DNA from: a virus
Virus record (IMG/VR): IMGVR_UViG_3300032086_000116
Coordinates: 1 to 43,132 of that record
Reading direction: 5' to 3' (one strand)
Length of the DNA stretch: 43,132 bases
Notes under the pieces: generated by a model
What the model saw: only the letters and a program-made list of their open reading frames with translations
Told to the model about the DNA's origin: nothing
Database searches by the model: none
In this document: positions 42,022 to 43,132 of the stretch, in pieces
Layout of the letters: the number at the start of each line of letters is the position of its first letter
How positions within the stretch are numbered: position 1 is the stretch's first letter
Position numbers and translations under genes: made by a program

Positions 42022-42139
42022 TTGCCCTCCAAATGTGATTCGGTTTTGGTGGCACAAGACCGAAAACTTGCCCGACCTAGTGCCGGATACCATGAGTTAA
42101 AGGAAGGTATTGTTTAGTGAGGGCATTCCCATGATACAC
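42022..42139 (-). promoter_or_regulatory. structured 5' leader, possible cis-acting RNA
   Basis: A 118-nt gene-free stretch on the minus strand with several complementary segments (plus coordinates): 42119-42125 with 42023-42029 (7 bp, covering the Shine-Dalgarno of the next gene); 42106-42110 with 42087-42091; 42081-42084 with 42051-42054 stacked on 42067-42070 with 42055-42058; and loop bases 42059-42064 with 42039-42044 (6 bp), which together would make an H-type pseudoknot. The 5' strand can alternatively pair with 42069-42073. I do not recognise a known riboswitch. Folding is judged by eye only. Confidence 0.4.
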
Positions 42140-42346
42140 CTAATCATCAATTACTATAGCCTCCAATATGTCAAACCAATTGACAACTGGGGAATCATCT
42201 AGCCTCACCTTAAAAGTTTCATCTAATTTTTCTACCATATAACCAACACGAAATTCATTGGCATTCATGTAGTCTACAAATCTGCGAAACTCATCTCTCG
42301 ATAATTCTTGAGTAAGAAATTGTTCTCTTTCAGCTAAGTAATTCAT
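42140..42346 (-). CDS. small early protein, 68 aa
   Basis: A 68-residue acidic protein (EREQFLTQELSRDEFRRFVD, then YMVEKLDETFKVRLDD). The consensus promoter at 42360-42388 should start transcription only about 7 nt before this ATG, so the mRNA would be nearly leaderless; no Shine-Dalgarno is visible. Not recognised. Early expression and possible host takeover role are inferred from place. Confidence 0.65.
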   Translation of the reverse strand: MNYLAEREQFLTQELSRDEFRRFVDYMNANEFRVGYMVEKLDETFKVRLDDSPVVNWFDILEAIVIDD

Positions 42347-42359
42347 TTAATAAGTGCGT

Positions 42360-42388
42360 ATTATACCACCGACTGTATTCAAAGTCAA
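42360..42388 (-). promoter_or_regulatory. strong early sigma70 promoter
   Basis: On the minus strand, TTGACT (42388-42383), 17-bp spacer, TATAAT (42365-42360), with TGG before the -10. It lies in the 49-bp gap between two early genes. Expected start near 42353. It has the same GTGGTATAAT core and downstream GCACTTATTAA as the SSB promoter, which suggests a phage promoter family read by host RNA polymerase. Confidence 0.8.
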
Positions 42389-42395
42389 GCACTTT

Positions 42396-42593
42396 TTAAA
42401 AATATTTAGTAAGCATCTCTAGCTTATCATCATACTCAGCTATGAATGCTAATTCTTTTTCAATCGTTTCAATGATATCAGGATGTTCTGCAACTCCTGT
42501 TGGTTGTTCTAGTAATACCTCTACATTAGCAACATGCTTGGCAATGTTTCCTCGTAGGTGTAGTCTAGCGTTTTCTAGTAGTCTTAGTTTCAT
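42396..42593 (-). CDS. small early protein, 65 aa
   Basis: A 65-residue, mostly helical protein (MKLRLLENARLHLRGNIAKH, later IETIEKELAFIAEYDDKLEM, ending TKYF). It starts in an ATGA overlap with the preceding nuclease-like gene. The pattern, a short protein with an N-terminal basic helix and a C-terminal acidic coiled coil, occurs in marine phage early regions. Function unknown. Confidence 0.75.
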   Translation of the reverse strand: MKLRLLENARLHLRGNIAKHVANVEVLLEQPTGVAEHPDIIETIEKELAFIAEYDDKLEMLTKYF

Positions 42594-43045
42594 ATTTCAT
42601 CTCCCTTTATTTGATTGTCTACTCTAAAGCAATATTGTTTAAACGTATTGATAGGAATAAGACATGCGATTTTTGTTTCACTATCTCCAAACCCAAGCAA
42701 CTCTCTAGAGCTAATATTATTAACAATAATACATTCTATAATTTTTATAGGTGTTGTCCATAAGAACTCTTGACCTGTATATATAATCCAGTAATCTGCT
42801 TTAGTAGTAAGTAATGCAGAAGGTTTACCAAACATCCTCAATTCAATTATAATATTTCCTGTCTCACAACTTTTATAATCTCCTTTAATTTCAACAGTCT
42901 TATTTGTTTCAGGAATAAACAAATCATAATCCTTAAAACTTCCATCAATTAAAACAGCACAGGGATATTTCTTTTTAATTAAATTTAGAATAGTCTCCTC
43001 AATTAATTTGCCCCTTGCTAAATCTTTTACGAAAGCAGTTGTCAT
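42590..43045 (-). CDS. PD-(D/E)XK nuclease-like protein
   Basis: A 151-residue protein from ATG 43045, preceded by AAGGAGG; a longer frame upstream lacks such a site. Restriction-nuclease-fold signs: an N-terminal helix with Glu (KLIEETILNLI), Asp in FKDYDLFIPE, then VEIKGDYKS (Glu and Lys of the E-x-K motif) followed by TGN and IIIELR. A DNA end-processing or protective nuclease in early infection is plausible. The overall pattern (EIK.D......TGN) is familiar from marine phages, where the activity is untested to my knowledge. Confidence 0.75.
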   Translation of the reverse strand: MTTAFVKDLARGKLIEETILNLIKKKYPCAVLIDGSFKDYDLFIPETNKTVEIKGDYKSCETGNIIIELRMFGKPSALLTTKADYWIIYTGQEFLWTTPIKIIECIIVNNISSRELLGFGDSETKIACLIPINTFKQYCFRVDNQIKGDEI

Positions 43046-43132
43046 GCAACCTCCTTGTGTTGTGTAGTCCACCAATCAGGCTTATCACGACCTCGTTCCC
43101 ATTTGGCGTAGTGTTTTTCGTTAATGCAATAA
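43042..43132 (-). CDS. C-terminal end of an early gene (cut by window edge)
   Basis: An open frame enters from the right edge and ends in a TGA that overlaps the next ATG (ATGA at 43042-43045). The visible 29 residues (YCINEKHYAKWERGRDKPDW, ending WTTQHKEVA) contain a small hydrophilic domain with four Trp/Tyr-rich positions. Not identifiable from this fragment. The AAGGAGG of the next gene lies within its last codons. Confidence 0.7.
   Translation of the reverse strand, partial: YCINEKHYAKWERGRDKPDWWTTQHKEVA

Noticed and set aside
42022-42093. N-terminal extension of the 82-residue early gene
   Set aside because: The extension has unlikely sequence, lacks a ribosome site and covers strongly self-complementary DNA, whereas ATG 42021 follows GGAGGG.
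42131-42159. Promoter directly upstream of the structured leader (TATCAT on minus strand)
   Set aside because: No acceptable -35 at 16-18 bp; the leader is more likely read from the 42360 promoter.
1-43132. Prophage or bacterial chromosome segment
   Set aside because: No integrase, repressor, att-like repeat or bacterial flanking gene was seen. The csg/FecR/cyclase genes look bacterial in origin but overlap each other and the phage genes.
1-43132. tRNA genes
   Set aside because: No cloverleaf with a convincing T-loop and anticodon arm was found by eye in the few non-coding gaps.

Overview
The window is almost the whole genome of an uncultured, AT-rich, tailed marine phage of podovirus type. 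This rests on the head/ejection protein set, a T7-like replication set (family A polymerase, primase-helicase, gp2.5-like SSB, endonuclease I), an aerobic ribonucleotide reductase, and many small proteins of a kind familiar from marine (pelagiphage-like) contigs. The host is not shown directly. Signal peptides, a lipobox and an outer-membrane CsgG protein imply a Gram-negative host; a SAR11-like host is inference. No integrase, phage RNA polymerase, tRNA or CRISPR array was found. Genes are tightly packed, with many TAATG/ATGA stop-start overlaps, and both ends of the window cut through genes.

Layout. (1) 1-24.3 kb, plus strand: packaging (small-subunit-like HTH protein, TerL), portal, scaffold, major capsid protein, adaptor and tail proteins, a 1143-residue repetitive fibre, then four virion/ejection proteins ending in a 1395-residue protein with a LysM domain. 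(2) 24.3-26.4 kb: lysis and membrane block (54-residue holin-like protein, T4-type lysozyme, 3TM holin, signal-peptide protein, YvrJ-like anchored coiled coil). (3) 26.4-31.1 kb, plus strand: an accessory cassette in overlapping order, csgF - csgG - curlin-repeat protein - FecR-domain protein - CHASE2/class III nucleotidyl cyclase. (4) 31.15-31.6 kb: an Hsp20 gene with its own near-perfect sigma70 promoter and a ROSE-like 5' leader. (5) 31.6-43.1 kb, minus strand, converging on hsp20: early and DNA-metabolism genes, namely nrdB, zinc ribbon, 2OG oxygenase, nrdA, DUF3310, endonuclease I, Cas4-like exonuclease, endonuclease VII, DNA polymerase, primase-helicase, SSB, small early genes and a PD-(D/E)XK protein.

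How it works together. Several perfect or near-perfect sigma70 promoters (TTGACA, 17-bp spacer, TATAAT) sit in or beside the genes, so transcription probably uses host RNA polymerase throughout. The minus-strand genes supply nucleotides, replicate DNA and resolve it. The plus-strand genes package DNA, build particles and lyse the cell.

The most unusual part is the csgF-csgG-curlin-FecR-cyclase cassette: an outer-membrane secretion pore, its gating partner, a likely amyloid-type substrate, and a putative cAMP signalling pair, placed directly after the lysis genes. A second point of interest is a 118-nt minus-strand leader at 42022-42139 that can form a pseudoknot and can hide the Shine-Dalgarno sequence of the gene behind it.
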